From NCBI GenBank assembly GCA_019233165.1, contig JAFAMS010000366.1, forward strand, positions 1 through 5,678: DNA of 5,678 bases, written 5' to 3'. The notes beneath the pieces were generated by a model. That model had not been told where the DNA came from and searched no databases. It worked only from the letters and a program-made list of their open reading frames with translations. Shown here one piece after another: positions 4,640 through 5,678 of the stretch. The stretch is from Vulcanimicrobiota bacterium (GTDB lineage Bacteria; Vulcanimicrobiota; Vulcanimicrobiia; Vulcanimicrobiales; Vulcanimicrobiaceae). Position 1 is the stretch's first letter. Each line of letters begins with the position of its first letter. The translations under genes were made by a program, and so were the position numbers.

Positions 4640-5678
4640 ATGCTCGCCACATCGTCCGAAACGCTCTCCGAAAAGAACGCCAAGTACGTCCTGACGCCGT
4701 GGGCGGCGCAGCGAGGATTGCAGCCGCCGGTCATCGTTCGCGCGCGCGGCTCGACGCTCGTCGATGCGGACGGGAAAGAGTACGTCGATCTCTCGGCCGG
4801 GCTCGTCGCGGTTAACGTAGGACACGCGCATCCTCGCGTCGCGGCCGCGATCTCAGAGCAGGCGTCGAACGTCGCTTTTTCGCCGCCGAGTTGGGCGAAC
4901 GACAAACGTGCGGAGCTCGGCGAGCGCCTCGTGCAGCTCGCGCCGTGGTCGGGCGGCGGCCGCGTGTTTTTCACGACCGGCGGTGCCGACGCGCTCGACG
5001 ATGCGACGAAGATCGTTCGTGCGATCACCGGGCGCACGAAGATTCTCACCGCGTATCGTTCGTTTCACGGCTCCAGCTCCGGCGCCTCGGCGCTGACCGG
5101 CGAACATCGCCGCTGGCCGGCGGAGCCCGGCGTGCCGGGCGTCGTGCACTTCTTCGCGCCGTATCCCTATCGCAGCCCCTTCTCGACCGACGACCCCGCC
5201 GAAGAGACGAAGCGCGCGCTCGAGCATCTCGAGCTCGTCTTGAGCTACGAAGATCCGAACCGCGTCGCGGCGATCCTCGTCGAACCGGTCGTCGGAAGCA
5301 ACGGCGTCATCGTCTATCCGCCGGGGTATCTCGCCGGCTTGCGCGCGCTCTGCGACAAGCACGGGATCGTGCTGATCTTCGATGAGGTCATGACCGGTTT
5401 CGGCCGCGTCGGCGCGCCGTTCGCCGCGCAGCGATTCGGCGTGACGCCGGACGCGATCGCGTTTGCAAAGGGCGCGACCTCCGCCTACGTCCCGCTCGGC
5501 GGCGTCCTGCTGCGCGAAGAGCTCGCGCGCTACTTCGACGATCACGTTCTCTGGGCCGGGCACACGTATTCCGGGCACGCGCTCGCATCCGCAGCCGCTT
5601 TGGCGACGCTCGCCGTCTATCGCGACGAGAATCTCTTCGAGCGCGGCGCGCAACTCGAACACCCGCTGCGCGAAGGGC
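4640..5678 (+). CDS. Class III (fold type I) PLP-dependent aminotransferase, N-terminal 346 residues (3' end outside window)
   Basis: The frame starts at the ATG at 4640, behind a perfect Shine-Dalgarno, and runs without a stop to the right edge. Family members are usually 420-460 residues, so roughly 80-110 are missing. The enzyme would move an amino group, typically from an omega-amine or amino acid, to a 2-oxo acid using pyridoxal phosphate. Visible features are the substrate-side entry YVDLSAG and VNVGHAHP (48-65), the cofactor phosphate loop TTGGADALDDATK (112-124), SFHGSSSGA (141-149), VEPVVGSNG (214-222), FDEVMTGFGR (247-256, Asp248 facing the pyridine nitrogen), Lys277 in FAKGATSAYVPLGG as the Schiff-base lysine, and the GHTYSGH stretch (307-313). 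The ALTGEHRRWPAEPGVPGVV stretch (151-169) and PYPYR resemble the taurine-pyruvate/omega-aminotransferase branch, but substrate cannot be assigned. The phosphate loop departs from the usual GGAEANENA pattern. It is divergent from the ATP-grasp operon and probably cytoplasmic. Confidence 0.93.
   Translation, partial: MLATSSETLSEKNAKYVLTPWAAQRGLQPPVIVRARGSTLVDADGKEYVDLSAGLVAVNVGHAHPRVAAAISEQASNVAFSPPSWANDKRAELGERLVQLAPWSGGGRVFFTTGGADALDDATKIVRAITGRTKILTAYRSFHGSSSGASALTGEHRRWPAEPGVPGVVHFFAPYPYRSPFSTDDPAEETKRALEHLELVLSYEDPNRVAAILVEPVVGSNGVIVYPPGYLAGLRALCDKHGIVLIFDEVMTGFGRVGAPFAAQRFGVTPDAIAFAKGATSAYVPLGGVLLREELARYFDDHVLWAGHTYSGHALASAAALATLAVYRDENLFERGAQLEHPLREG

Noticed and set aside
4538..4831. 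An N-terminal extension of the ATP-grasp frame to 4831.
   Set aside because: It crosses the intergenic palindrome and the start of the aminotransferase on the other strand, is arginine-rich, and is not needed for a normal family length.
4853..5662. A 269-residue minus-strand open frame opposite the aminotransferase.
   Set aside because: The plus strand encodes clear catalytic motifs including the PLP lysine; the minus-strand product resembles nothing and has antisense-type composition.

Overview
The window is a dense, high-GC bacterial chromosome segment (about two-thirds G+C by eye, with strong use of NCG and ATC codons). It holds five protein-coding genes, two of them cut by the window edges. 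No RNA genes, insertion sequences, CRISPR arrays or phage genes were seen, and no gene-free stretch exceeds about 100 bases. The organism cannot be named from the sequence. The codon style and gene content would suit a GC-rich soil or environmental lineage such as Candidatus Eremiobacterota/Vulcanimicrobiota or another deep-branching group, but this is only a guess.

Layout. (1) Bases 2-1246, plus strand: the 3' part of a large beta-rich protein, probably surface-exposed or in the outer membrane, of unrecognised family. (2) Bases 1253-4537, minus strand: a tight three-gene operon read right to left. It encodes a circularly permuted ATP-grasp protein (old DUF404/DUF407), an alpha-E protein (old DUF403) and a transglutaminase-like cysteine peptidase-fold protein. 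The genes are separated by 4 bases and by a 1-base stop/start overlap (TAGTG). (3) Bases 4538-4639: a 102-base divergent intergenic region with a 45-base nested palindrome and three GGAGG motifs. (4) Bases 4640 to the right edge, plus strand: the first 346 residues of a class III (fold type I) PLP-dependent aminotransferase with a perfect Shine-Dalgarno sequence.

How they may work together. The ATP-grasp/alpha-E/transglutaminase trio is a widespread, conserved but experimentally poorly understood cassette. Comparative genomics has predicted that it makes or attaches a peptide-like or amide-linked product: ATP-grasp as amide ligase, alpha-E as a helical partner, and the transglutaminase-fold enzyme as peptidase or amide-exchange enzyme. 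Here it is the minimal three-gene form. No amidotransferase, second ATP-grasp/alpha-E copy or proteasome-like Anbu peptidase is visible. The aminotransferase is divergently transcribed from a shared upstream region, so co-regulation is possible but not shown. The left-hand surface protein converges on the operon with only 6 bases between stop codons and is probably functionally unrelated.

The most notable details are a C-terminal run of seven glutamines on the transglutaminase-like protein, a GC-rich hairpin that contains the convergent stop codons, and the nested palindrome in the divergent region. None of these proves a new system. The cassette itself is the part whose biochemistry is least settled.
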